DNA of 64,000 bases from DASREM01 sp035652095 (GTDB lineage: Bacteria; Acidobacteriota; Terriglobia; Terriglobales; Acidobacteriaceae). The notes beneath the pieces were generated by a model that saw only the letters and a list, made by a program, of their open reading frames with translations, was not told the origin of the DNA and made no database searches. Location: contig DASREM010000047.1 in the NCBI GenBank assembly GCA_035652095.1, positions 1 to 64,000 on the forward strand, read 5' to 3'. Both the position numbers and the translations under genes were made by a program. Positions 54,170 to 63,879 of this stretch are shown one piece after another (positions within the stretch are counted from its first letter, which is position 1; each line of letters starts with the position of its first letter).

Positions 54170-55513
54170 TTGGCGACAACACCGGCAATAACGACGTGGG
54201 GCAAGACCAAGGCGAAGCTCAAAGAACGCAAGAGCATCGCCTATGTGTCGCTGATGGTGTTCGCGTTCCTGTATTACATGCGCCCGCAGGACGTGATTCC
54301 GGGCATAGGGATGCTGCCCCTGGAAAAAATCGGAGGCGGAGTTGCGCTGCTGGCCCTCATTTTCGGAGTGCTGCCGAAAGATCGCGGCAGGATTCCCAGC
54401 GAACTGAAGATCCTGCTGCTGCTGCTGGCGCACATGATCCTGACCATTCCGTTCGCCTACTGGCGGGGCGGAGCATTCGACGCGGTGTTTACGAAATTCT
54501 CGAAGGGCGTGATTGTGGCGCTGCTGATCGGCCTGATCGTGTCGAAGGTGTTCGAGATGCGGCGCCTGTTGTTCATCCAGGCTGGTTCGGTGGCGCTGGT
54601 GGCCGTGCTGTCGGTCGCCGCACATAACACGATTGCAGGGCGTCTGTACGGGATCCAGAAGGGGATCCTTGAAAATCCCAACGACCTCGCCATTAATATC
54701 GCGATCAATTTCCCTTTGTGCATGGCTTTCCTGTTTGCCGCGAGGAATGGATTCCGCAAGGCCCTGTGGGCGATCGCGCTGGTATTCATGATGTATTGCG
54801 TGCTGGTAACGTACTCCCGCAGCGGACTGATTGCCCTGATCATTACCATGCTGGTTTGCCTCTGGGAATACGGGGTGAAGCAGAAACGGGTGATTCTGCT
54901 GATGGGGGCAGGCGTATTTGGAGTAGTGGCGTTGGGCATCTGCCTGGCCACGCCCCATTTTATTGAGCGAATTTCCAGTTTGTGGCAAGGCAACATCAAG
55001 GGTTCGGGCGATCACGGTTCGCTGGAAGCGCGGGAGACCTTGCTGCGGCAAAGCATCTCGATCGCCGTACACAATCCGCTGTTCGGGGTAGGGCCGGGGA
55101 ACTTCCCGGTGGTCACTAACGAATGGCGAGTCGCGCATAACAGCTATACCGAGTTGGCGGCGGAAGCGGGATTTCCTGCGCTGTTCCTCTTCCTGCTGCT
55201 GTTCTTCAAGAGCTTTAACAAGCTGGGCAAGATACGGAAAATGCCGGGCTACAACGCTGATCCCGACATTCAGTTGTGGACCAGCGCCTTGTGGGCGAGT
55301 CTCGCGGCGTACATGGTGGGGTCCATGTTCGCTTCGACCGAGTACAACCTGTTTCCTTATTTCATGGTGGGATACGTTTGCGCTTTGGACCGGATCGCAA
55401 GCCAACCTTTGCCGGCGCCGGCGCCAGTGTTGGGAGGCGACGGTACGGCTAAGCCGATGGAATTGAGACAAAGTCCGAGCAAGAAGCGCGAGCTTGTTTT
55501 GAGCCGACACTAA
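54170..55513 (+). CDS. Wzy-type O-antigen polymerase/ligase
   Basis: A 447-aa protein with about eleven helices and the Wzy_C region (periplasmic loop GSGDHGSLEARETLLRQSISIAVHNPLFGVGPGNFPVV). TTG 54170 follows AAGGA seven bases upstream. It polymerises or ligates the undecaprenyl-linked repeat units. A long minus-strand frame crosses it but is a shadow. Confidence 0.9.
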   Translation: MATTPAITTWGKTKAKLKERKSIAYVSLMVFAFLYYMRPQDVIPGIGMLPLEKIGGGVALLALIFGVLPKDRGRIPSELKILLLLLAHMILTIPFAYWRGGAFDAVFTKFSKGVIVALLIGLIVSKVFEMRRLLFIQAGSVALVAVLSVAAHNTIAGRLYGIQKGILENPNDLAINIAINFPLCMAFLFAARNGFRKALWAIALVFMMYCVLVTYSRSGLIALIITMLVCLWEYGVKQKRVILLMGAGVFGVVALGICLATPHFIERISSLWQGNIKGSGDHGSLEARETLLRQSISIAVHNPLFGVGPGNFPVVTNEWRVAHNSYTELAAEAGFPALFLFLLLFFKSFNKLGKIRKMPGYNADPDIQLWTSALWASLAAYMVGSMFASTEYNLFPYFMVGYVCALDRIASQPLPAPAPVLGGDGTAKPMELRQSPSKKRELVLSRH

Positions 55514-55586
55514 GGGGCAGGCAGCGATTCCAGGCGTGTGGGGGTGAGTCAGGGAGGAGCTTATCGCGTAGGGGAGACGCGACGAG

Positions 55587-56366
55587 ATGCCGCATTTAGT
55601 CGATTGGGAAAAGGCGGAGGTCAGCCGAAGTGCGCATGAAGCCTCAGCAACCGGGCTTCGACAACTGCGAATTGAGCCGAAGGAAGTTGCGCGTTACATG
55701 GATCCTCCGGCAGATACCTGTTTTCCGCTGGAGTATGCCTATCACTTGCTAGGCGATGTGCGGGGACGAAAGGTGCTGGATTTGGGATGCGGGAATGGCG
55801 AGAACACCATGATGCTGATGCTCCGCGGAGCGCAGGTGGTCTCCATGGACTTGTCCAGTTCGCTGATCGAGTTGGCCAAAAAACGGCTTGCGATCAACGA
55901 AGTGGACGGGGAAGTGGCGTTCGTAGCCGGGTCCGCGCACAACATCCCGTTGGAGGATGAGAGCGTGGATGTCGTGTTCGGGATTGCGATTTTGCATCAT
56001 CTCGACCTGGCGCTGGCGGCGAAAGAAGTTCACCGGGTGTTACGGAAAGGCGGGCGGGCAATTTTCCAGGAGCCGATCCGAAACTCGCCGACCGTGAGGT
56101 TCCTGCGCAAGCTGGTGCCGTACCGGTCGCCCGACGTTTCTCCTTTCGAGCGGCCGCTGACCGACCCGGAGCTGGATTCGTTTGGAACGATCTTTCAAAA
56201 GGGAAGCACCCGGTCGTTTCTGCTTCCTCACGTGAGGATTGCGCAGAAATTACCAATCAAACGGGCACAGCTGCGTGCTCTGTACGCGAAGGACGCGACC
56301 TTCCTGCGGAGATTTCCCAGGATGAAGTATTACGCAAGCGTCCGCGTGCTGGAACTGGTGAAATGA
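55587..56366 (+). CDS. Class I SAM-dependent methyltransferase
   Basis: A 259-aa methyltransferase. Motif I VLDLGCGNGENT (about 63-74), motif II VSMDLSSSLIELAKKRL, and IAILHHLDLALAAKEVHRVLRKGG. It likely methylates a sugar of the polymer or a lipid carrier. About 70 bases separate it from wzy; same direction as the operon. Confidence 0.9.
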   Translation: MPHLVDWEKAEVSRSAHEASATGLRQLRIEPKEVARYMDPPADTCFPLEYAYHLLGDVRGRKVLDLGCGNGENTMMLMLRGAQVVSMDLSSSLIELAKKRLAINEVDGEVAFVAGSAHNIPLEDESVDVVFGIAILHHLDLALAAKEVHRVLRKGGRAIFQEPIRNSPTVRFLRKLVPYRSPDVSPFERPLTDPELDSFGTIFQKGSTRSFLLPHVRIAQKLPIKRAQLRALYAKDATFLRRFPRMKYYASVRVLELVK

Positions 56367-56400
56367 ATCGTAGTCTTGGGCAGAGTCGGGAGGCCACGCA

Positions 56401-58341
56401 GTGTGCGGAATAGCGGGAGTGATCGGCAGGACGGGCGAGCAGGTGGATGCGTCAGAAGTGCACCGCATGTGCCAGACCATCGTGCACCGCGGTCCTGACG
56501 ATGAAGGCATCTACGTTCGCGGGCCTGTCGGACTGGGGATGCGCCGGCTGAGTATTATTGACCTGTCCGGCGGCCACCAGCCGATTCACAACGAAGACAA
56601 GAGCATCTGGATCGTCTACAACGGCGAGATCTACAACTTTCCGGAACTGCGCAAGGAACTGGAAGCCCGCGGGCATCAGTTCTACACCCACAGCGACACG
56701 GAAATCATCGTTCACCTTTACGAAGAGATGGGTGCGGATTGCGTTCGCAAGCTGCGGGGCATGTTTGGAATTGCGCTCTATGATGAGCGCAAGCAGTCGT
56801 TACTGCTGGCGCGCGATCGGATCGGCAAGAAGCCGCTGCATTACGCGCTCTCCGGAGGCCGGCTCTACTTCGGCTCGGAAATCAAAACCATTTTGGCTGT
56901 TGCACCGGAGTTGGCTGAGATCAGCCTCGAAGGCCTGCTGCAATATTTTTACTTCGGGTATATCCCCGACCCACTGACGGCGTTCCAGCAGATTCATAAA
57001 CTGCCGCCCGGGCATTTGCTGGAGTACAGCAAGGGACAACTGAACGTGCGCCAGTATTGGGACGTGCCAGCCTACAGCACGGCGGCGCCCAGATCAGAAG
57101 AAGAGTGCCTGGAAGAACTGGAAACGCGCTTGACCGAAGCGGTGCGCATCCGTCTGATCAGCGATGTGCCGCTCGGAGCCTTGCTCAGCGGCGGTGTCGA
57201 TTCGTCCATCGTCGTCGGGCTGATGTCGAAGGTCAGTGCAGGGCCGGTCAAGACATTCTCCATCGGTTTCCGCAATGCGGATTTCAACGAAGCAGATTAT
57301 GCGCGGCTGGTAGCGCAAAAATTCGGAACCGATCATCACGAAATGATCGTGGATCCGAACATCGGCGAGACTTTGGAGATGCTGTCGCACATGATGGAAG
57401 AGCCATTCGGCGATTCTTCCATGATCCCGACGTACTATGTCTCGAAACTGGCCCGGCAACACGTAACCGTGGCGCTGTCGGGAGATGGCGGCGACGAATT
57501 GTATGCCGGATACGACCGGTATGTTGTGAATCTCAATCGCAACCGGTACCGGGTGCCGTCGTGGATGGGGCAGGTTTACCGCAACCACGTGTATCCCATG
57601 CTGCCGCAAACCGTGCGTGGCCGGAAATTCGCCTGGAACATCTCGCTGCCGCCTCGGGACCGCTACCTGGATGGGGTTTCGTTTCTTCCTGCATTGCATC
57701 GCGAGCGCAGCCTGTTTTCTGACGATCTGCTCGAGCAGGCGCGCCAGTTTGCAAACCCGTTTTGCCGGTTTGAGCAGTACTTCGAGAGCGCGCCCGCAAA
57801 GGACCAGTTGAGCCGCCTGCTTTATCTTGATACCAAGACGTACTTGACCGCGGACATCATGGCAAAAGTCGACCGCATGAGCATGGCGACTTCGCTGGAA
57901 ATGCGCGCGCCGATCCTGGATCACGAGTTCGTCGAGTGGAGCGCGTCGCTTCCGATGGAATGGAAGTACCGCAACGGAACCAGGAAATACATTCTCAAGA
58001 AATTAGCAGAGCGGATCGGGGTTCCCTCGGAACTTCTGCACCGGCGCAAACAGGGCTTTTCCTTGCCGCTCGTACACTGGATGCGAGACCAGTTGAAAGA
58101 TGGGCTGCTAAGCATCCTGACCGAGCCGCGCACATTGCAGCGAGGGTATTTCAAGCCCAACGCGGTTCGCGCCTTGCTGGATGAGCACTATCGCGGCTAC
58201 CGCGACCGGGCGGGAGCGATCTGGCTGCTGCTGGTTTTCGAGTTGTGGCATCGCAATTTCCTGGAAGCGCGCGGCATCGAGTACGATGCCCGGGTTCCGG
58301 AGGTTGCGACCGCAACCGCTTCAGCCGAGAGCGCGCTGTGA
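56401..58341 (+). CDS. Exosortase-locus asparagine synthase-type amidotransferase
   Basis: A 646-aa glutamine amidotransferase. N-terminal Ntn domain with Cys2 (MCGIAG) and C-terminal synthetase domain with PP-loop LSGGVDSS (263-269). GTG 56401 is right because the nucleophile Cys must be residue 2. In XrtA loci this subfamily is linked to EPS and may amidate uronic acids rather than make asparagine; the dehydrogenase at 39273 provides such an acid. Confidence 0.94.
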   Translation: MCGIAGVIGRTGEQVDASEVHRMCQTIVHRGPDDEGIYVRGPVGLGMRRLSIIDLSGGHQPIHNEDKSIWIVYNGEIYNFPELRKELEARGHQFYTHSDTEIIVHLYEEMGADCVRKLRGMFGIALYDERKQSLLLARDRIGKKPLHYALSGGRLYFGSEIKTILAVAPELAEISLEGLLQYFYFGYIPDPLTAFQQIHKLPPGHLLEYSKGQLNVRQYWDVPAYSTAAPRSEEECLEELETRLTEAVRIRLISDVPLGALLSGGVDSSIVVGLMSKVSAGPVKTFSIGFRNADFNEADYARLVAQKFGTDHHEMIVDPNIGETLEMLSHMMEEPFGDSSMIPTYYVSKLARQHVTVALSGDGGDELYAGYDRYVVNLNRNRYRVPSWMGQVYRNHVYPMLPQTVRGRKFAWNISLPPRDRYLDGVSFLPALHRERSLFSDDLLEQARQFANPFCRFEQYFESAPAKDQLSRLLYLDTKTYLTADIMAKVDRMSMATSLEMRAPILDHEFVEWSASLPMEWKYRNGTRKYILKKLAERIGVPSELLHRRKQGFSLPLVHWMRDQLKDGLLSILTEPRTLQRGYFKPNAVRALLDEHYRGYRDRAGAIWLLLVFELWHRNFLEARGIEYDARVPEVATATASAESAL

Positions 58342-59483
58342 GCGCCGGTTCCCCCATCGAAGGCCGCTTGGGCCTGTTCATGATGGCCGACTCGCTGCAT
58401 ACCGGCGGGACGGAGCGGCAGTTCGTTACCATGGCCCACGCCCTCGCGGGCGGAATATTCCAGGTGCACACGGCCTGCCTGTCCCGGGCCGGCGCTTTTC
58501 TCGACCAACTTCCCGGGATTGAGGAGTTTTCTCCTGGCAACAACCTGTTCGGGCTGCAGTCACAGCGTACGCGGTTTGCGCTGGCGCGAAGAATGCGTCA
58601 GCTCGGGGTAGCGGTGGCGCATGCGTTCGACTTCTATGCCAACCTCATGTTGATTCCGGCCGCGCGAATGGCGCGAGTTCCGGTCGTGATTGGAAGCCAT
58701 CGCCAATTGGGCGACCTGATGACTTCCGCCAAATTCTCTCTGCAAAAACAAATGTTCCGCCTCTGCGACCGCGTCGTGTGCAACTCGCAGGCCGCGGCAG
58801 ACCGCTTGGGCCTGGCACAGCGAAAATTGACCGTTATCCCCAATGCCCTGCCGGATGCAGCTTTTGACGACGCTGCTCCGTCGCTGCCTCGTGAGCCGGG
58901 CAAGCTTCGAGTCGGCATGGTCGCGCGGATGAATGATCCCGTCAAAAACCATCGAGGATTTCTGCAGATGGCCGCGCGCGTTGTTCGAAATCTTCCGAAC
59001 GCCGAGTTTGTGGTGGCGGGAGACGGTCCCTTGCGGCCAGAGATTGAAGGCCTTGCCGCGCAACTGGAGTTGACCAGCCGCACAAAGTTTCTGGGCGATT
59101 GCCGCGATGTTCCAGCAGTATTGGCGTCGGTTGACGTCCTGGTACAGCCGTCGCTGTCGGAGAGTCTGTCCAACGTCATCCTGGAAGGCATGGCGGCGGG
59201 ACTTCCGGTCGTGGCTGCCCGGGTTGGCGGCAACCCAGAGCTAATCAAGGACCGTGAAACGGGAATGCTGACCGGCCTTGCGGAGGAAGAACTGGCGAGC
59301 GCGGTCAGTGAATTGTTGCGTAGTCCGGAACTACGGAAACGAATCGGAAGCTCCGCAAGGGCGGAAGCGCAGCGCAAGTATCGCGTCAGTAGTGTGCGAC
59401 AACAGTACGAGGACCTTTACCAATCTTTGCTTCCGTCCAAAGCAGGGGCCCAGGAAGCGCGGAAGCTGGCAAACCTGGCATGA
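58338..59483 (+). CDS. GT4 family glycosyltransferase
   Basis: A 381-aa GT-B enzyme: N-terminal acceptor domain (DSLHTGGTERQFVTMAHAL) and C-terminal nucleotide-sugar domain with VGMVARMNDPVKNHRGFL, FLGDCRDVPAVLASVDVLVQPSLSESLSNVILEGMAAGLPVVA. GTG 58338 overlaps the amidotransferase stop by four bases. Adds a repeat-unit sugar; specificity unknown. Confidence 0.93.
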   Translation: MSAGSPIEGRLGLFMMADSLHTGGTERQFVTMAHALAGGIFQVHTACLSRAGAFLDQLPGIEEFSPGNNLFGLQSQRTRFALARRMRQLGVAVAHAFDFYANLMLIPAARMARVPVVIGSHRQLGDLMTSAKFSLQKQMFRLCDRVVCNSQAAADRLGLAQRKLTVIPNALPDAAFDDAAPSLPREPGKLRVGMVARMNDPVKNHRGFLQMAARVVRNLPNAEFVVAGDGPLRPEIEGLAAQLELTSRTKFLGDCRDVPAVLASVDVLVQPSLSESLSNVILEGMAAGLPVVAARVGGNPELIKDRETGMLTGLAEEELASAVSELLRSPELRKRIGSSARAEAQRKYRVSSVRQQYEDLYQSLLPSKAGAQEARKLANLA

Positions 59484-60616
59484 AAGAAATGAACAATTCG
59501 GCGAAAAAGATCCTGCAGATTGGCAACTGGCCGCCCCCAGTGTGCAGTTGGACCATGAGCCTCGTCGGGCTGCGCAAGGAACTGGAAGCGCGCGGTTGGG
59601 ATTGCCAGGTGATGAACCTGAATGAAAACCGCCGGGTGAAGAGCCCAGAATACATTGATGTGCAGAGCGGCTGGGATTATTTCAGGAAGGTGCTGAGCAA
59701 AGTTGCGAACGGTTACGCGGTCCACGTGCGGGTGAACGGGGAGACGAAGAAAGGATATTTGCTGGCGCTGGCCTCGCTGGCGCTGGCGCGTTTGTTTGGC
59801 CGACCTGCACTGTTGACGTATGGTGGCGGGCATCATCAGAAATTTTTCCCTGCTCCCGACAGTTGGATCCGGCACCAGCTGTTCGCATTTCTGTTTCGTT
59901 TTCCGCACCGGATTTACTGCAACAGCGAGAAAGTGAAGAAGGTTTTGCTGACAACGGGCATCCCGTCCGAGAAAGTAATACCGATTCCGCACTTCTCGAC
60001 TCATTACGTGCAGTTTGAGCCGCAGCCTTTGCCCGCAGAGGTTGAAGCCTTTTACCAGTGCCATGACGGTGTGTTCTTCAGTTACGTATGTTTCCGCCCG
60101 GAGTTTGCGCTGGAGTTCCTGGCCGAAGCGATCCGCCAGTTTCGGGCGGCGCACCCCAACATTGGATTCATGATGGTCGGCCCATGGGACCGCGAGATGG
60201 ATCGCATGCATGAGTTTCTGGCGCGCGAGGGTTTGCAGGACGCGGTATGCGTTCTGGGATCGGTACCGCACGCGTTATTTCTGACCCTGCTCAGCCGCTC
60301 CCTGGCCTACATCCGCACCCCGATTACCGACGGAATTTGCTCGTCGGTCCTGGAATCGTTGAAACTTAAGGTGCCGGTCTTGGGCGCAGACAACGACGCG
60401 CGCCCCAAGGGCACGGAACTGTGGAAAGCGGGCGATGTGGGCAGCCTGTTGAAACTGATGGAAGAAGCGGTGCGCGATCATCGCGCCATGGTGGACCGCA
60501 TTCCTGAGCTTGAGATTGAAGACAACGCAAAGAAACTCGCAAACAGCATTGAGGAAGTTTGCCTGCAATCTGCAGACAGGCAAATCGGAGCTCTGTCGGT
60601 AGGCTCGAACACGTAA
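59480..60616 (+). CDS. GT4-like glycosyltransferase
   Basis: A 378-aa GT-B-like protein: head PPPVCSWTMSLVGLRKELEARGWDCQV, middle YCNSEKVKKVLLTTGIPSEKVIPIPHF, and C-terminal SRSLAYIRTPITDGICSSVLESLKLKVPVLGADN. Four-base overlap with the previous gene and one-base overlap (TAATG) with the sulfotransferase. Probably the last sugar before sulfation. Confidence 0.85.
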   Translation: MKEMNNSAKKILQIGNWPPPVCSWTMSLVGLRKELEARGWDCQVMNLNENRRVKSPEYIDVQSGWDYFRKVLSKVANGYAVHVRVNGETKKGYLLALASLALARLFGRPALLTYGGGHHQKFFPAPDSWIRHQLFAFLFRFPHRIYCNSEKVKKVLLTTGIPSEKVIPIPHFSTHYVQFEPQPLPAEVEAFYQCHDGVFFSYVCFRPEFALEFLAEAIRQFRAAHPNIGFMMVGPWDREMDRMHEFLAREGLQDAVCVLGSVPHALFLTLLSRSLAYIRTPITDGICSSVLESLKLKVPVLGADNDARPKGTELWKAGDVGSLLKLMEEAVRDHRAMVDRIPELEIEDNAKKLANSIEEVCLQSADRQIGALSVGSNT

Positions 60617-61668
60617 TGGAAGGGAAGGGCTTTTCAAAGATGCCAGGACAGGCTGCCGCTATGAAAGCGTCGAAGGTGAAAACTCGTCCGCGGAACGAGG
60701 CTCCCGTATTCGTGATTGGGTGTGGACGCTCGGGCACCACGTTGCTGTACCACATGGTTCTATCTGCGGGAAATTTTGCCGTGTACCGCACCGAGTCCAA
60801 TGCCATTAATTTGCTGGAGCCGCGCTTCGGCGATCTGAGCTTGCGCAAGAACAAAGAGAAATTGATGGATGCCTGGCTCGACAGCAAGCTTTTCCAGGTT
60901 TCAGGCCTGGATGCGGACGCAATCCGCAAAAAGGTGATGGATGAGGTCACCAACGGCGGCAACTTTCTGCGCACAGTGATGGAAGAAATCGCCAGCAAAC
61001 AAGGAGTGCAACGCTGGGCCGATTGCACTCCCGAGCATCTGCTGCACCTGCACCGGATCAAGGAGACGATTCCCGACGCGCTGATTATTCACATCATTCG
61101 CGACGGCCGCGACGTCGCGCTTTCCACCGAGAAGCAGGGATACATAAAACGCGCGCCCTGGGACAAGAAGCCACCAGTCATGGTCGCGGGCCTGTACTGG
61201 GAGTGGATGGTCAACAAGGGCCGCAGCGACGGCGCAACTTTAGGCAAGGACTACATCGAGGTCCATTTCGAGGACTTGATTTCGGACCCTCCAGCGACGC
61301 TCGGAAAGCTGGGCAAGTTCATTGAGCACGATCTGGATTACGAACGCATCAAGAAGGTCGGGATCGGCTCGGTAAGCGATCCGAACACTTCGTTCAAGGG
61401 AAATGGCGATCCGAAGAGCTTCAGCCCGGTCGGGCGCTGGAGAAAATCATTCTCGCCTGAGAACCTGGAGATGTTCGAAGCGCTGGTGGGCGGCACTCTG
61501 AAAGATTTGGGATATCCGCTGGCAACGACGGACGCCAAAAAGCTGAATCGTCCTGAACTGAAGCGAATGCGGACGGCGTACAAAAAGTACTTCGATTCCA
61601 AGCTGTATTTGAAAGCCAAGACGCCGCTGGGCAAGCTTTTGGTGACGAAAGACCTTTCCTGGCTCTAG
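60616..61668 (+). CDS. PAPS-dependent sulfotransferase
   Basis: A 350-aa sulfotransferase. 5'-phosphosulfate loop VFVIGCGRSGTTLLYHMV (about 32-48) and 3'-phosphate motif IIHIIRDGRDVALS with downstream region. It is preceded by TAATG overlap and followed by a convergent gene with four-base overlap. It could sulfate the exopolysaccharide; no PAPS-synthesis gene is in this window. Confidence 0.92.
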   Translation: MEGKGFSKMPGQAAAMKASKVKTRPRNEAPVFVIGCGRSGTTLLYHMVLSAGNFAVYRTESNAINLLEPRFGDLSLRKNKEKLMDAWLDSKLFQVSGLDADAIRKKVMDEVTNGGNFLRTVMEEIASKQGVQRWADCTPEHLLHLHRIKETIPDALIIHIIRDGRDVALSTEKQGYIKRAPWDKKPPVMVAGLYWEWMVNKGRSDGATLGKDYIEVHFEDLISDPPATLGKLGKFIEHDLDYERIKKVGIGSVSDPNTSFKGNGDPKSFSPVGRWRKSFSPENLEMFEALVGGTLKDLGYPLATTDAKKLNRPELKRMRTAYKKYFDSKLYLKAKTPLGKLLVTKDLSWL

Positions 61669-63857
61669 CGGTTCTGCGTGGCGACGGAGTGTTGGCTGAG
61701 CGCGCCGTCAATATCGATTGTGCATGGTGAAAGCGTGCTCGCCGACTCGATCATGCGCAGGCAGCCAATCGTAGCGCGGGCCCCGTCACGGACGTTCACT
61801 TCCACCGGTTTTCCTTGCGAGAGCGCGCGGAAGAACGCCTGCAACTGATCGGCGTACCCTTTTTCAGCGAACCATGTAGAGCTTTTGCTTACGCCGCCGG
61901 TTCGAATTTCGCTTCGTTTGAAGTCTTCCGCGAAAGCGCCCAGGCCGGGCGCGAAGGCCTCGACCCGCTCTCCTGCCGAGGTGCGGCTTCCAACGGTGCA
62001 GTAGGTAAGATTTCCGATCGATCCATCGGCGAAGCGAAAGCTGGCGACCATGTTGTTCTCTCCGATGGGATCTTTCTTCCCGGTAGGCAGGGTGAAGGCC
62101 GATACTTCGATGGGCTCGGATTCGAGCAGCCAGTACATCAAGTCCACGAAGTGGCAAGCTTCGCCGAGAATCGCGCCCCCACTTTCAGGATCCGCCATCC
62201 AGTACGAGCCGGAGATCCCGGGAGAATTAATGCGGCAACTCAGCACCGCAGGCCCGGTACGTTTGGCAAGCTGCCTTTTCATGGCCACGTAAGACGGAGC
62301 GTAGCGGCGATTGAAGCCGATACTGATCTGCTTGCCGGTCTCGCGGACTGCGCGATCAATCTCGCGGCATTCGTCTTCGGTAAGCGCCATCGGCTTTTCC
62401 ACAAACACATGCTTGCCGGCTCGCAACGCCACCAGAGATTGGGAGGCGTGCTGCGGATTGCGGCTGACAATCACGACAGCCTGGAGATTTGGATCTTTGA
62501 GTATCTCCTGGTAGTCGGAGGCGCAGTACTGCGCGCCAAAACGTTGCGCGTAGCTCTTGCCTCGGGGCCCACTCGAGGAATGCACAGCGAGCAGGCGGAT
62601 GCCGGGGGTCTTCTTCAGGTTCGGAAGGTGTTCCCACTTGGCAAGGTTTCCAGCCCCCACCAAAGCCACGCCCATGGCCGAACCCGATACCGGGTTGACT
62701 TCGACTTTCCGCGTGGGTTGAAATTCCGCGGCCGGTTGCGAGGAATCTGCGGCAGGGTAGCGCAGCAGCACGGCCAGGCTGTTACTGGCCGGATCCATGA
62801 TGGTGGAGTAAGCCTTGGAGGCGTCGTCGAGCGGGAACTCGTGCGTCACCAGTGGCTGCAGCTGTACTCTGCCAATGGAAGCGAGGCGCAGGAACTCATC
62901 CATGTTGCGATTTTCGGTCCAGCGCACATAAGGCAGGGGGTAATCCTGGCCCTGACGTTCGTAGATTGGATCGTAGCTGCCGGGACCGTAGGCGCGGGAC
63001 ATCAGCAACTGGATCTCTTTGAGATACATCTCGTACCAGGGAAAGTTCAGTTCCACGGCCCCGACATCGACGATGCGGCCGCGATCACGACAGAGATCCA
63101 CCGCCAGTTGGCAGGGAGCGGACGATTTGGCAGCGGCTGCAATCATTACGCAGTCCACGCCCACGCCGTTGGTGAGGGCCAGTACCTGCTCGCGAAACTG
63201 GCCGCCACCGGGAAGCGCGGCATCCGCGCCCATCTTACGTGCAAGTTCGACGCGATCGGATTTGAGATCGGTGGCGATTACGAATCCGCCTTGCAATCGG
63301 GCCAGTTGCGCGGCCAATTGCCCAACCAGACCTAACCCGATGACGGCGACTTTCTCGCCCAAGGAAATATTCGCGATGCGAACACCGTTCAGCGCGATGC
63401 TGCCCAGAGTCGCGAAGCAGCCATATTCGAACGGCAGAGCGTCGGGAAGCTTCACGGCAAGCTTGCGGCCGACGAGAATAGTTTCGCCATGACCGGTGCC
63501 CTCTCCACCGTAAGCGACGCGCTCGCCAATTTCGAGATCGGTGACCGTGCGATGCTTGTCCACGACTACGCCCGCGCCGGAATAGCCCAGGACCGCGTAC
63601 TCGCTGAACTTGGCTTTGACTTCGGCAAAGGTGCGGAAGGGGCCCTGCACTTTCGCAACATTCCAGATCTTGCTGAGTTGCGAAGGATTTTCGGCGACGG
63701 CACGCACCACGCCTTCCTGGTGAATGCTGGCGGTTTCAGTGCCGCTGCTGATCAGCGAATAGATGGGGCGCACCAGCACGTGGTGCGGGACCACCACGGG
63801 ATCGGGGACTTCGTCGACAATGATGTGTTTCAGACCTTTGCGGACGACTTGTTTCAT
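61665..63857 (-). CDS. Two-domain oxidoreductase: MDR dehydrogenase fused to Gfo/Idh/MocA
   Basis: A 730-aa fusion. Residues about 1-370 are a medium-chain dehydrogenase (GYSGAGVVV, VAVIGLGLVGQLAAQLA) and about 390-720 a Gfo/Idh/MocA oxidoreductase (GVALVGAGNLAKWEHLP, VFVEKPMALTEDECREI). It converges with the sulfotransferase, the stop codons sharing CTAG. Such bi-domain enzymes are often found in polysaccharide loci and may act on nucleotide sugars or sugar acids; substrate unknown. Confidence 0.93.
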   Translation of the reverse strand: MKQVVRKGLKHIIVDEVPDPVVVPHHVLVRPIYSLISSGTETASIHQEGVVRAVAENPSQLSKIWNVAKVQGPFRTFAEVKAKFSEYAVLGYSGAGVVVDKHRTVTDLEIGERVAYGGEGTGHGETILVGRKLAVKLPDALPFEYGCFATLGSIALNGVRIANISLGEKVAVIGLGLVGQLAAQLARLQGGFVIATDLKSDRVELARKMGADAALPGGGQFREQVLALTNGVGVDCVMIAAAAKSSAPCQLAVDLCRDRGRIVDVGAVELNFPWYEMYLKEIQLLMSRAYGPGSYDPIYERQGQDYPLPYVRWTENRNMDEFLRLASIGRVQLQPLVTHEFPLDDASKAYSTIMDPASNSLAVLLRYPAADSSQPAAEFQPTRKVEVNPVSGSAMGVALVGAGNLAKWEHLPNLKKTPGIRLLAVHSSSGPRGKSYAQRFGAQYCASDYQEILKDPNLQAVVIVSRNPQHASQSLVALRAGKHVFVEKPMALTEDECREIDRAVRETGKQISIGFNRRYAPSYVAMKRQLAKRTGPAVLSCRINSPGISGSYWMADPESGGAILGEACHFVDLMYWLLESEPIEVSAFTLPTGKKDPIGENNMVASFRFADGSIGNLTYCTVGSRTSAGERVEAFAPGLGAFAEDFKRSEIRTGGVSKSSTWFAEKGYADQLQAFFRALSQGKPVEVNVRDGARATIGCLRMIESASTLSPCTIDIDGALSQHSVATQNR

Positions 63858-63879
63858 GAGTTATGGGATTTCGAATCGG

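Noticed and set aside
54011..55510. 499-codon minus-strand frame across wzy
   Set aside because: Rich in His, Gln and Arg with no domain; wzy on the plus strand has clear membrane topology and operon context.
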